Part shown: positions 9,190 through 22,490 of the stretch, one piece after another
Layout of the letters: every line of letters begins with the position of its first letter
How positions within the stretch are numbered: position 1 is the first letter of the stretch
Assembly (NCBI RefSeq): GCF_910592395.1
Contig: NC_088309.1
Location: forward strand, 10,730,501 to 10,794,500
Source: Lineus longissimus
Taxonomy: Eukaryota > Nemertea > Pilidiophora > Heteronemertea > Lineidae
Direction of reading: 5' to 3'
DNA length: 64,000 bases
Translations under genes and position numbers: made by a program
The notes under the pieces: model-generated
Databases searched by the model: none
Told to the model about the DNA's origin: nothing
Seen by the model: only the letters and a program-made list of their open reading frames with translations

Positions 9190-12100
9190 AGTCGTACATA
9201 TGATAATATATCTTTTATTTCATATTCTTTGAGTTTGACATTTACAGTGGACAAGAGGCACTACTCCCCATCAAAAGCATGCAAGGGACTAGACTCTTTA
9301 TGTGCAATAACAAACTAGGCGTTAACAGAACATCACAGTTACGCAGGGCCGCACATAACATCAAAACAAAACCATCGCGACCTTTTCACATAAAAATAAA
9401 TAATCTGTAGGTCTTTATCTGTGGGTGAGACATACATCTTTAAAAAGTTATATAAGGTAAGTTGATACAAGTATAGACTATGAGTGCATTAATGTGTACT
9501 GCAAGGGGAATAGAATTGTACCACTTTACCTTACATTGCACAGTTGACAATGTCCTATGTCTCAAGGTACACTTCTGAATACTCTTATACTGTTCTGTAC
9601 ACTTATCACTTATACTTAAACATTAACCAACTATAAATATACATTTTTCAGTTCTTTGCCAATAGCTAAAGAGACAAACCAACCAACATTGCATGTTATC
9701 TATGGTTTGATAGCCTTTGAATATACCATGTCAATTTCTCTTTAAGTAAACAAAACTATAAACATTTTTTAATTTGTGACTGATCCAAGGATTTCGCAAG
9801 TAAAATCATGGACAGAAAGCCACTCTTCTTATCTGGATTTTATCTAAAATTTCCCCCAAGATGGGCAGGGGTAGGGGACACCCACTGGGTTTGGGATTGA
9901 ATCTTAGCTTCAAGAACACTTTTGATACCGTGGAATACACAGCGTGTAATAGGTCATCCTCAAAGGGATTTTCACTCTTTTACTTGGAAACTCTTAGGTC
10001 ACCACCCTTTCATACGAGCTAAAAAAATCAAGTAACTTCAGTACTATCAGTTTCTATCAACAACTAGGAGATGAGGTACTCGTATTCATATATACATTCA
10101 ACGTATTCTCTTAATGTCACCCGAAAAAGGGGTACAGATAGAAAATACTCTACCGACTGGGTTATCAAAGTTTCAAAACAGTAAGAAAAGGCTTGAATCC
10201 AAACTTTGTCAGATAATATAAATAGGATCAGTCATATCAAATACCACAATTTTGTTTTAATAAAATGATTTTTGCTCACTTAACAACAATCTGCATAACG
10301 GTTGTTAATGTTAGTTACTAATGTTACAACAAACAATTGATAATAAATGGAGGACCTGGGTTGAGGGCTTGGGCTGCACACGTTCGACAATATGGAAGAT
10401 GATGCTGGAATGCCCAGGGGAGACAATGTTGGCAGTAGTGTTGCCTGTGACGCCAGTTGACAATATTAGAATATTTCCTTCAACCCACCTTTGCCATAAT
10501 CACACATCTGGTCAAAAGTGCAGTCTTGTTATGTTCTATTGTCTTATCAGCTCCCATATCATAAGATGAACTGGTTGTCCCCTTGTATGTCAATATAATC
10601 TTTCTTGAACCTAGATTGTTCATCCCGGTAAATTGCAAAGCCAGTTTATATGAAATGCACAACCGGTAACATCCTCAGATTCACTCAGTGTGACAATGGG
10701 TCTATACATCAGACTTTACATGAACTTATGCAAAAACGACTTTGGTTGCAATTTCAACCACACGTCAACGAGGTATCAACCAACATTGGTTGGTTTGAAT
10801 TGAACATCTTGGCAACACTGGAATAGTTATAAAGATCAGCACCTTTCCAAATCCATAAATACTACAAATGGACTCATCTACATGTACGTTATGAAGAACC
10901 AGTTTCCCTAACACAATGCAAAAATCTTGGACGCCTTGAGGTTTGCCAGCATTCATAGCCTCTAAAGATGTGATGACTTCTCATGTGGTCTTTTATGGCA
11001 GGAGCCAGGGAAGTCCGATTAGGTTACAGGAAGTCACCAATAGGAGTCTCTCCCATCTGACACAGCGACAAAACTAATTCACCTAACGAAAAATGTATGC
11101 CGAATCAAACATGACCCAGCCTCCTTACTACATATCAGTCACTGGAAGATGACAAATTTGACCCTACAGCTCATCCTGCTTATTGTTCGCCTGAGTAGAC
11201 TCCTAGATTTCATGGCATTTTATTCTGTCCCACTACTGGAAATCCAATGTGACATATGCTGTAACACAGCATGTGGGGAAACTGTCACCAGAGTGACCTC
11301 CTAACACAAAATGATGGTAATGGCCAACAAATCTGTTACACTATAACATGTATAAGCCAAGCAGGCCAAAATGACAATAACACAACAAAAGCACAGGTAA
11401 CAAACCCTTCTGACTCCAAAAAGGTACATTTTACATGAAATCATCCCATGTTGAGGTTTCTTTTTCACCAGATGTGATTGAAAGGTATGTTCCCATGTGC
11501 AGCTGACTTCTTCATCATCACAGCAGGTCAACAGATTTTTAAAGCCTTTTTTATAACATACAGTTTCATAGCTATAATCACTTGGAAGTAACCTGTTAAA
11601 AAAATATTTTCTTGGACAAGTCTTAAGTTATTTTCTTCTATTGACTGGGTTAGATTCAGGTTTTGAAAAAAAGATAGTTTGCAAACCTTATAGTAAACCT
11701 TCATTAAAAAAACAAATAAATATATTTTCACGATTTTTATTCTGGAGGGATAACGAATAAATTTATTTTTTTTGCACATATTGCAAAATTCCGAAATAAA
11801 ACATCCACAAAAATTAAACACTTTACAGTATAAGATAATGTATTGAAAAATAGCATTGGTCAAAACTTGGCATCAGGTGCATCTGGACCGATCCCTAACT
11901 AAGGGAATTATCAAACCAATATTGGCTTTAAATAATCTAAGAATATTCTAGTCTGATTGCACATGAACTAATAATCAATACAAAACAAAGAGTGATGGAT
12001 ATATCGCTTGGTATGTGGGTGGACAAATTGGGCTATATTGATCCTATTGATAAAGATACCATCAAAGTGATGGAAAAAAATAAAAGGTGAAGGTCATAGG

Positions 12101-14761
12101 AAGTTGTACATAAGGCATGATTAAAAGTGGAGCTTCTGCTGGCTGATTCTATTGGTCACTATCAGACATATTAGAACAGAGAAAATTTGCATAAAGGGTC
12201 ACATATCGTAATCAGTCATGACTTTTCAGTTATGATATTAGTCGATCAAGGTCTATTTGGCAGCTGTTTCAGGAACTAACAGTCGTGACTGATGAACGCA
12301 GAATTAAAGCGTTTCTTTATTCCAGTCTCTTATGAGACTGAATATACATGCAGTAACCCGATAGCTGTTTTATGCATTCCAGCCCGAGGCAAATGGTTAA
12401 TTTGAAGTGACGCGAACACCTTGGTAACATCGCCTCATCAGCAGACGCTGTAATAATAGTATCGCTATTGTTGGATGGTTGGTATTCATAAGCACATCGA
12501 CCGTTTGAAGCTGAATATGAATAATTTTAGCAAAATGGAGACAACTTTTATAGATATCATCATTACAAGGCTCTATCTGAGCATGGATGTATCATGAACA
12601 TCGGAAAACTTGGCTTCGTCAACCCACTGTCAATCCAAATTGAACATTTGGAATACATCGAACGACCGAGTGTCAAATAATTAAAATAACATAAACTGAA
12701 TATTCACAAATGGTCTTAAATCGGTGAAACTACAGTAAGTACTCTATAAGTACACTGTAACTGACGCATTCAAGTTGACAGATGTTTCTAAAAATCATCT
12801 CTGCACTCAATGTCCTTCGAGGCATACACAGAGGATGAACGATGAAGAAACACTTTTGACTTAAAATAGCATTTTGAGTAATATCACTGGTAGCTTATTC
12901 CACTGGTGGCTTTGTATCGGCAAGAAGTCTCTTCATACAGCACAGATGCTTTCAAGTTGACAAACATTTCATGCACTCAAGGTGCTTCAAATAAGGCACA
13001 TCCATTGAGTATGTATCTCAAGAATGAAGTTGGTCTATATGCTTTTAAGATTCTACCGATTGCTTTACTTGAGCATGGTTAGCAAAATAGTCTCCTTCTA
13101 CTGTACATTACACTGCAAGCTGATGCTTTTATGTTGAGACATGTAACTGAACCCATATATTGAACAAAGATTGCCATGATTTTCAATGCTATCTTCATGA
13201 ACCGTTCAAATATCATGATGCAAGCAATCAGATGTTGTTTGAAATACTCTCCTTTCACTTTGATGAGGTCAATGGCAAACTGGTGTTTAAAAATTGGTCC
13301 AATGAGTAATAGGCTTGAGAGTGATGGTAAAAGTGAAGAAAATAAGGAAAGGTCAATATTCTATGCAAATGAGTGGTAACTTCTATATTAAGTGTGCTGT
13401 AGCAATAATGCTTTTGCATCCATTTGAAACTATACAAAATATAATTCAGTTTCTGTACAAAAAAAATCTCTAATCGAAAACTTAGCTATACCGAATGTGT
13501 TGAGCACTCACTAACAGTGCAATACATATATATTTGCTCTCTCCTTATTAATAGGAATCTCAAAATGAAATAAAAATACAGATTTTACTAATATTTGTCT
13601 GCCTAAAAATAGATAATGCTTTAAAAGGTTTTTGATATGAATTCAAAATAGAGAATGTTAAAAAGCTTTCTATTCAATGTAAACCATTCCTCGGCATTGA
13701 CTGAAGAATACTTGTATAGATTTTCCGTTTGTTTCAAAAGCTATGTTTACCTCCTAGCCTACTTATCGAAAAATAAACTGCGTAGGTTGAGGCTACTGTA
13801 TGTGATGTATGAACTAGTTTTATATCAAAAGTTATGAATATATCAGTGATAGATGGCTTGAAATACTATTGGTAGCAAAAGCTCATAAATTGGAAATGGG
13901 ATCACAGATTCTAAAGAGGCAACTCGTTTGACCAGAAAGTATTTGAGTGTCAATCAAAACAAAATTTGATTGACCGTATTTTTCTATTTTGTTTGGCCTT
14001 ACTTATGATAAATGTCTCCTATTACTTCCAAGTGATAATCTTCATTGATTTGAGATTAGACTAGACTGCAATGATATAAATACATGAATATGGATGTATG
14101 AACACCACTTGTGACGTTCCCCTTTATATCAATATCACCCCACCTGCATAATTTCAAATATGAAAGCTTCAGACATAAACGCAAAATACCTAGTCTAAAT
14201 GATGCTTTCGACATCTGGTGAAAAAGCAACCACTGGCAACACAACAACAAAAAGTCAGTTTCGCAATACCTCAAAATATCATATCATATCCATAAATGAT
14301 ATTCCTATTTACATTGAAATAGAAAATCTTATGTCTGGGGCCCCCAAGAATAGTCGTCCGTTTTTTGTTTTGTAATGAGTCCACGCTTTTCTTTGAAAAC
14401 ACCAATATCCATCTTTCTATGTAAAAACATATTCCATATTCTGAAAATACCAATTCCATGCCAATTTTCCAATTCGCATATTGTTTGGGGGCCTTCTTGT
14501 CTATTCTGTTTAGAGGTAAAGACGCTATTCCAAGTTGCTATGAAACTGTGTTTTGAAATGAAGAGTTCCATTGTTAATCCAATAAATGATACAAAAAACA
14601 AAGGTACCACTTACACTGGTAGGCATATCCTGGTTTAAGATTTGCTTTTGAACTTAACGTTAAGATGAGTTACAGCCATCTCTGGACAGAGTTAAGCAAT
14701 ACTTTGCACTTTTATGAAAAGTACTCCATGTGGAAAGGACTCCGGTAGATTCTTACATAGG
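9190..14761 (-). other. Possible long 3' UTR of the ITPRID-like gene
   Basis: Downstream of the stop at 14762 the minus strand holds no coding frame, no recognised transposon and no obvious exon for over 5 kb. An AATAAA lies on the minus strand at 9219-9214, followed by a T/G-rich stretch ending in a run of T (9160-9190), which looks like a cleavage region. Other AATAAA words (for example near 11760) could serve as earlier sites. The true extent needs transcript data. Confidence 0.3.
9214..9219 (-). promoter_or_regulatory. Candidate polyadenylation signal AATAAA
   Basis: The plus strand reads TTTATT here (inside CTTTTATTTC), which is AATAAA on the strand of the ITPRID-like gene. It is followed within 50 bases by a T-rich tract. 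It is one of several possible signals. Confidence 0.25.
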
Positions 14762-17700
14762 CTATCTTGTCTGATCATGAGCCTGGTCCGAGGTGTCTGA
14801 CAAGCGGTCAACATCCCCCGAATCCTGGCGCACAGAATCAGAATTCCAACTGGAAACTGATTCTTGCTGTCCTTGATTCTTGAAATCAAATATTCCACCA
14901 GTTTCAAAGACAGAAAGTTTCTCAGTGATAGATGTCAGTTCTCCGTCATCAGCGTGCTCAGTTTCACATTGAGATTTGTCAAAATCATCGTCCTGTGGTC
15001 TACCGCTACCAAACTCAGCATGCGCATCAAAATCATCATCATGTGGTTCAAAGTCATCATCATGTGACTTATTGAAATCATCGTCACAGGTACTATCTGT
15101 ATTTTGAGTATCGCCCATTGTTTTTAGGAAAGAAATTTGTTGCATGATTAATTTCTCGGTGACTGACATTCGTTTTGACACCACTGGTTCTGGTTCTTCA
15201 TCCATGATGTCATCATCATCATCATCATCATCATCATCTTCCTCCTCCTCTTCATCCATTTTTCGTGTATCAGCAAACTTCTGACGTAGAAGCGTCGTAT
15301 CCAATGCAGCTTCTTCGCAAACTGATGCCAACCTCTGCAGCCCTCCAGAATCGTCTACACTATAACTAGCCATGCGGTAGCCATATTTTTTTGCCCTAGC
15401 AGCAGGACTTGATAACGCTTTTTGTGGCAAGTCATTCACATTGTCTTGTTTTCTATTCATCACATTGTCATCAGCACCATGTTCGGCAGGTAAATCGTAC
15501 TCAATCACTTCATCTGCACTGTCCTCATCAACTGTTGTTGAGAAGATATCAGCAAAGCTCTTGCTTTCTCGCCTCTCGCGATCGACAGGAGGACTAATAT
15601 CCCCCTCCTCCTCTTCCTCTGAACTGTGACGACGTATTTTAGCCAAAAATGCCCATTCCTCCTCTGTCGGTGACATTTCCCCACTTTCAGATCCGTGATT
15701 GTCATCCTTTAAGTCAACACTTTCACCACTCGTGGTAAAGCCCATAAGCATATTCTCTAATTCAGCATCAACATCCTTTAATTTTTTCTCGTCATACATA
15801 CCAATCAGCTGTTCCAAAGACATATCTCCCATTTCCATTGATTTGTAATCGCTAACAATGTCTTGTAAAATCTCAGATCGAGTACTCCTTAGTTTACCTT
15901 TGGCAATATCCTCAAATAATCCAGTCACAATCTTAGCCCTTGTGTCACTATCCTCTAGACTTTCAGAACTTATCTGGAGTCTATGTCTTCCTATTCCATG
16001 TTTTTCAAAAGAAGAATCAGGAGAGTGAAAAGGTGACAAGGCTTTTATGCCAGCAAGCGGTTTGCCTTTTGATAATGGGATCCCTAATGGACCAACTTCC
16101 TTTTTAGATTCAGGTCCCCTTTTTGAGGCTGGATTATCACGATCCTCAAGTGGAGAATTATCAACATCTAGTTGAATACAAGCCTGCCTCAACAAACTAC
16201 TTCTCCGTCTTGCTAAATTTGGGTGCATTTTAGCAGCACTCTCCTCACTACTACTTGCAGTGTCGTCATTAACTTTTTTCCCATGCATCTTTTTCAAAGA
16301 GTTCCTCCTCTCCGAGCGAGAGATTTTGCATGTCAACGAATTTTCACTACTAGCAGTGGATGATTGCCGAGATCTGTCAATGGCCTTCATTACATCTTTC
16401 TGCTTAACAGATGTTTTCACAACAGCTTGACCCTCCATATTTACTTGAAATTGGCTATCACGAAAGTTATTGGCAAGGTGTTCAAAGAGGGTGAGCTTAC
16501 TAACACTAGCAAATGCTGGCTCTGTAACTACACTGTCTATCTCGGATACAATTTTAGTTTCACTAGTTTCACTAGTCCTCGGACTGAGAATGACTGATTG
16601 AAATGTGGGAGAATCATCAGAAAAAGTGAATGTTTTACCTGAATTGTCATGTAAGTCATCAGAAAAAGATCCCGAAGCACCAAACTCACTTATATTCCTT
16701 GAGTAATTTTCAGTGTCCAACGAATCACTCTTTTCATGAAAGTCTGTTTTATCCACTGATGAATCTAAGTCCAATTTATCACAGGTTTCATCAACTTCTG
16801 GGATAACACCCCAGGAATAATCCTTCAGAAAACTACTAAAGGAGTTCTCAGATGTTAATGATTCAAACCTACGTCGTCGACGTTTCACTTGTTTTGTTTT
16901 CCGCAAGATTCGTTCAATAGTTTGATTGAGAGCATTGTCCCTGCCTTGCGACCCCGCCGAAACACTCAGATCTTGAGCTGCTTGACTGGAAGTGACAGCA
17001 CCGCCACTACTGTTAACAGAGTGGTAAGCTAGGGCTGGAACAACCTGATCAATGACACCCAGCTCCCTCTGACAATGCGAACACAAACTGCCATCAGTTG
17101 ATGATTCTGATATTGTCTTTGATGAACGCCGGTGAGTAGCAGCAAGCTCATTTCCATCTACCTGTTGTCGCTGACGATATGACACTTCTAGCCCTAGCTC
17201 TGGTGAGTAATGGGGTATCCATGGTAACGAAGCAATAGAATTGTATGCTGCTGCCTCAGGTGGTTCTGTGCACATTCCTGTCGTCATCATCTGTTGTCGA
17301 TCAGTTTGCGAAAAGTTGTCAACTTTTTCAAAAGTGGGTGAATCTGGTCCCCAAGCACTATGTGGGTTTACTTGAATCTCAACAGAGTGTGTTCCAAAAT
17401 CTATAGGTTCAGTTCCAACAGAAGTAGTTTGAAAATCCATGGGTTCTGTTCCAGTGGAACAGTAAAGAAAATCCATTGGTTCAGTACCGGTGCTTACGTA
17501 AATCTCATTAGTATAACACTGAGTCGAATTGTCAGTAACTGTACATAAGTCTTGATTACCAGCAACAAAGTCATCCACATTACACCAAGGCTGAATAGGG
17601 GTTAGCCTACCATCATCAACCTGCACTGATATCTCTGATGAGGTTACAGTGATTGCTGGGATTTCAATATCAATAGAGTTTTCAGCAAACACAGAATCGT

Positions 17701-19970
17701 CTTCTCTGTAAATGTCTTCATAAATAGTGTTTACTGAAATAACGTTTGGGATAGATGAGCGTTTTCTTGTGTGATACTCACCGGAATTTGCACCTTTTTC
17801 TTTCATAATACTTTTTTTCATAGACATAATCATCGAGTCGCTAGCTCTCCTATGCATGTTAGAATGAGTTTGATGATTGGCAGTATCATCGAAGCTGTCA
17901 TACTGGTTGTCCAATTCACACTCGATCACTGTGATGGGTGACAATGGGGACGGTGAAACTGATATCGAAGACAACGGAGAAACTGACAGCGTATCATAAG
18001 TCTTATTCTGCATTGATGGCCGTGCATTCTCAGAATCTGACAGAACTGTAGTATGCATAGCAGGCTCTAAAATATCAGCAACTTCTAAACTACAAGATGA
18101 TGAGTGTTCAGCAATTGGTGGTGTCTTTGCTGTTATGATAATTGAAGGCACAGATGGCAAATATGGCACGTTCCTCACTTTTGCAGTGATCGTTTCAATT
18201 TCTGAATCGCCACCAGATTCACCTTCCTGATGATCTGTACTCTCCACTTCAACATACTTTGATGGGTCTTCGTCATTTAGACCAGATTGATTTGGTGAAG
18301 GTTCTGAATTATGGTTATAGGCAGGTAAGTCATTGATTCTTGACACATCACTTTGTAAGCTTGATGTTTCAGATGACTTGTCACTCCCTCGCGATTGGCT
18401 TCTTCTTCTCTCGAAGCTCTTTGCAATTTCGTCTTCCTCGCATAATGTTTCTAAACACAATGGTAATGACTTCTGACGGGATGTTGCAAATTGTTGGCGC
18501 CTTCTATGCTTGTTAGACCCAATATGTAAAAGGCTTGCTTGCTTTTCTAAAATAGCTTTTAGCTGGTCAATACTGTCTTGTTTCTCCATCGATGACTCTT
18601 GTGGTTTCAACCTATTGCTTTGACTAGATTCATCCTTGGAGTTTTGGTGGAAAGAGAGCACGGTGGCAGAGCGCTGAAACTTATCACGTCTGCGAAAACT
18701 TTGTTGACGTGATTGTACATCTAAAGCATGGACGAAGTCTGCAGTTTTACACCTTTCATTATGTGAATGCAGTGAATAATTTGAGCGTAACGTTCGTTTG
18801 GAGCGAGAGGAGGAGTTTAAATTCGAACGAGATGACCTGCTTGATAAATCAGACCTCTCTTCTAATAATGCCAGGACATGTTGTTGTTGGATTTCTAAAC
18901 GTTTCTCTTGTTGGGCCTGTTTTATCTTATTTGCCCAGTCCCGGGCAAAGCGTTCTGGTAAAAAGCTGCCTGTTGAACAAAAACCTAAGTTCATCAACAC
19001 ATCTTCAGCACCAGTCGCACCAAAAAGGTTGGGTTCAGATTTTTGAGGTGGTGTCGATGAAACCTGTGGTGATGTGTAGCCAGAGTTACTGTCCATACTA
19101 GTTGTACGAGATAGATATCCAGGAAATGGGTACCTCTTACTTTGTGAAGGCCAGACACCATTTGTGCTCTCTGAAACACCCGACTCGGACAATGTTGGAT
19201 AAAAGCTGGCTGAGCTGTTGAAGGAGCCAGTGGAGAGGCTACTATCATGACTATTGAAGTTTTTATGCTTGTAGTCCGTAAGTTGCTCCAAAAGACTTCT
19301 CCGACGGGAAATGTCTTTCATTTTTGGTGCACGATACTCAGATTTTCTTTCTTTATGTTTCTTGTTAAAGGTATGCTTGGCAAATGGAATATTGTCCTTG
19401 TCATGGTCATCTTCCACAATTAATTCACGTCGTTTTTTCCCCTTTTTATTATTATTAGTATGTCTGTGTGCTAATTCCATTATCGGCTGGAGGGTAGGAA
19501 ACCCTCCTTCCATTGGGCACTCGAGGGACGAATCCCCAGTTGATGAAAATTCATTTCGATGGTTGAGGTCCAAGCTCTCAACTTCATCAAAGGTGGAAAT
19601 CGATGTTGAAGTGGTGGCAGAGCTCGAGGACCCCCGGTGCAACTTAAACCTGTCGTTCGAGTCATTCGATTCTCGCCTCCTGGGATAAACGAAATCGTCA
19701 TAGAATCTGTCATTGTGACCGGACAGCCTGGCCTGGTAGAGGCCATCAAAACCAAAGGACTGGTCGTGGCTCCCCCTACCATCACGGCTCCCTCGACTTC
19801 CACTTAGACTAGTTTCTTGTGATGATCGGTTAAGATCCAAACTCTCGACTTCTTCAAATGTTGAAAGGCTTGATTGGCTACTATCCTGGCGTGGAGACGT
19901 TTTGTGTTTCTTTATCCAGTCTTCAACAGGGTTGTATTTGTGCCGAACAGCTGGATGTACCCTGCCTCTA
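14762..19970 (-). CDS. Large 3'-terminal coding exon, ITPRID-like (KRAP/TESPA1 family) protein
   Basis: The acceptor is excellent (T-rich tract, then TTTTCAG) at 19972-19971. The exon starts with one base finishing a codon, then 1,735 codons and TAG at 14762. About residue 15 reads VEDWIKKHK, followed by a serine-rich stretch. About 325-345 reads EDVLMNLGF, then LPERFARDW. Human ITPRID2 as I recall it has the same order: a W-L-K stretch, Ser-rich linker, then E-x-L-x-NLGF and IP-x-RF, the segment that binds IP3 receptors. A short coiled coil follows (QQEKRLEIQQQ). Later come PLSPITVIE (about 678), three repeats of the type STGTEPMDF (about 822-858), a basic run KRRRRRF (about 1030), acidic runs of E and D (about 1575-1590) and three DDDF repeats (about 1635-1662). 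The rest is disordered and Ser-rich. The vertebrate members tether IP3 receptors to actin; here that is inference. The C-terminal coiled coil of the vertebrate proteins was not found. Confidence 0.8.
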
Positions 19971-22466
19971 CTGAAAAGATATAGAAATGAAATACAAGTT
20001 GATAAAAAAATGATACTGAATTTGAGATTTCTTGATCAGATCATAAGAACTTAATAAACTTTACCATACGTTCTTGAAATTGTTTATAAAACAGCACATA
20101 ACATGCATTCCAGTTGAATTAGGGTCCATGCAGTGAGAAACAAATGTGCTTTAACAATATTACTGGTATGTCTCTCAACAAATTCTCCTGACCTGCTATT
20201 GCCGAGATCAATGTCTATGTAGATGTTTTTGAACAAAGCAGGAGAAATACTCCAATATTAAAGGGATGACATATGTACCGAAGAAGTCTGGCCAAAAAAT
20301 ATTCTAACTCAGTATAAATGCCGTCGCTTTGGACTTAAACCTGACTAACTGAAACACACCTTTTTGTAAAAACAGAAAGGATGTCAAATAAAATGTGTAT
20401 TACCCATCCTTTAGGTTCTAGCAGGTAATTCGCTTTTTTTGCAAACTAAACTATTTCAACACCTTGTATGAACTCATTATTCAAAGAAATGATGGGCAAC
20501 AAGTTTATGGAATTTGCAACATGTAACTTGAGAGTTTTGTACATTATGTAAATGTAGTGAAGAGATAGCAATTCAGAAAATGTAGTCATATTTTTCTTTG
20601 AGGAATGTCAGTCGACTTGACCCCTTGATGAACAGCAAATAAGCCAAATTAATCATTTTTGTTTGTGGCGCTTCAAACAAGGTATTCTCCGCAATATGCC
20701 TGAAGGGTCAATAGTGTCCAAATCACCTGTAATCATATAACAGCATTTGATCCGGCTTAGATTATTTATAGACCCCTGCCAATATCAGAAACCTACACTA
20801 GATAATAGGTAGGCCTGTTACCATGGTGACTGCACAGTAACACTATCCGAATGGCCACACCCACTCTGGTAATAACAACTAAACAGTGAAGTAAATAGAT
20901 TTGTGGAGACTTCAGATGTACCACTCTCTACATGCTCACAGAGAGAAGTGGTGCTGTATGTTTGCAATATGCATCAACGTTCTTCTACAGAATCATGAGA
21001 GTCAGCGATGTGCATTTACCCGGCAAGTCTAAAATCTCTGTAGGACTTGTTAAGGGATATTGCAGAGGGGGAGCCACAGCAGATTTGACCGTGAAAATCA
21101 GCAGTGCTAAAAGATGTCTTTAAAATTAACCAGAAAAATCACTTAGATATCATAAAACGCCCCTTGCTCGGGTGAAACAACCTCCCAATGACCAATGAAG
21201 ATATAGTTGTGATGCATCACACTGTTGGGTCAGTGAACTAAATCTTCAGACTCAAAAAACAAGCCATAGACTGTCATTTTACCTCCGCTGCCCAAGAGCT
21301 TCCTTAGACCACCTTTCATTATCTCTAGATAATGGCAGTAGCCCATTATTTCAAATAGGTTTTCGATAATTGTTCAAGACAACATTCCCGCACACAGCAC
21401 TAACAAATCACCATTCCTTTAGTATAATGTCCACAACCAAATGGGCATCCCTGCTAATCTGATTCTGCATCTGTTTTTAAAGGCAAGTTCCAATTCCAGC
21501 AGTGTTTTCTGCCATCAGGCAGTTTTCATCATAGCTCTTAATGTCAGTTCTTTATCCTGTTTTTGCAAAACCTTTTTTAGCAATAGCAATGTTTGCATTC
21601 TTGAGCCATAAGGTGGTATTTACTGCTGCAGCGCTGGACCACAAAGCTAGAGGAAAGTAGATATTTCATTTTTCATTTTTTATCTTTGGCTGACAAAGAA
21701 TGATGAATGAATGAATTCAGGAGGCCATTCATTGACATTTGGTCAAGGTCTCAGGAGAACTGACATTGGTCTAATGGCCACAGGTACTATGAGACTCCTC
21801 AGATGGGAGAAGCCATAATGAAGGACATTTGATTGAAAGGCAACTGGTTAATGAATAACCACCAGTGTTGATGAAGCATTATGGTAAAGGCAGATCACCT
21901 ACAATAGGTTGAAGGATTTCTCATTTCCAAGGCATAGTGGCTTGCCTTCACTTAAATGCATTAGGTGTGGTCGAAGTCGGTGTCTGTTTATGCATAACTA
22001 TAACAGTGCAAGTGAGTCTCTCAAGAGGCGTAGAATCACTGTGCCTGGTGACGTCTTAGACTTCGAAGACTTCTAGGAGCAGCAAGCAAATAGGGAAGCG
22101 GGTTATATCAAATTCTTAGACTAATTAATATACAGTCGACGTTGTTGCCAACATCAGAGGCAAAGACTATAGCTCTTGCTATGTGTGCCCCAACTGATGT
22201 GGCTATGCCTTGAAAGGGTAATTAGAGATAACCTATTTGCTAATGGCTCATTTCTTCGAAAGCTGCTTTGGTGAACTCGATTTGAGGGGGCGGCGAAGAA
22301 AGTCATAGTGTGTCTACCATATCCTGTCTAGTCAAATGAGATGTAATAGCAATCGATATTCTTAGTAAAGGTCAGGGGAAGCAAAAGATCTTAGTCAGGA
22401 TAGGCAAATAACACCAGTAGCAATCAAACACGGTGGTATGCCAAACCACTCACTTCAGCAGATGCA

Positions 22467-22490
22467 GAGATAGATAGATAGATAGATAGA
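22467..22490. repeat. AGAT microsatellite
   Basis: The plus strand reads about six uninterrupted AGAT units within the intron. Confidence 0.9.

Noticed and set aside
18709-19803. Several frames of 80-130 codons on both strands within the large exon
   Set aside because: Shadows of the 1,735-codon frame.
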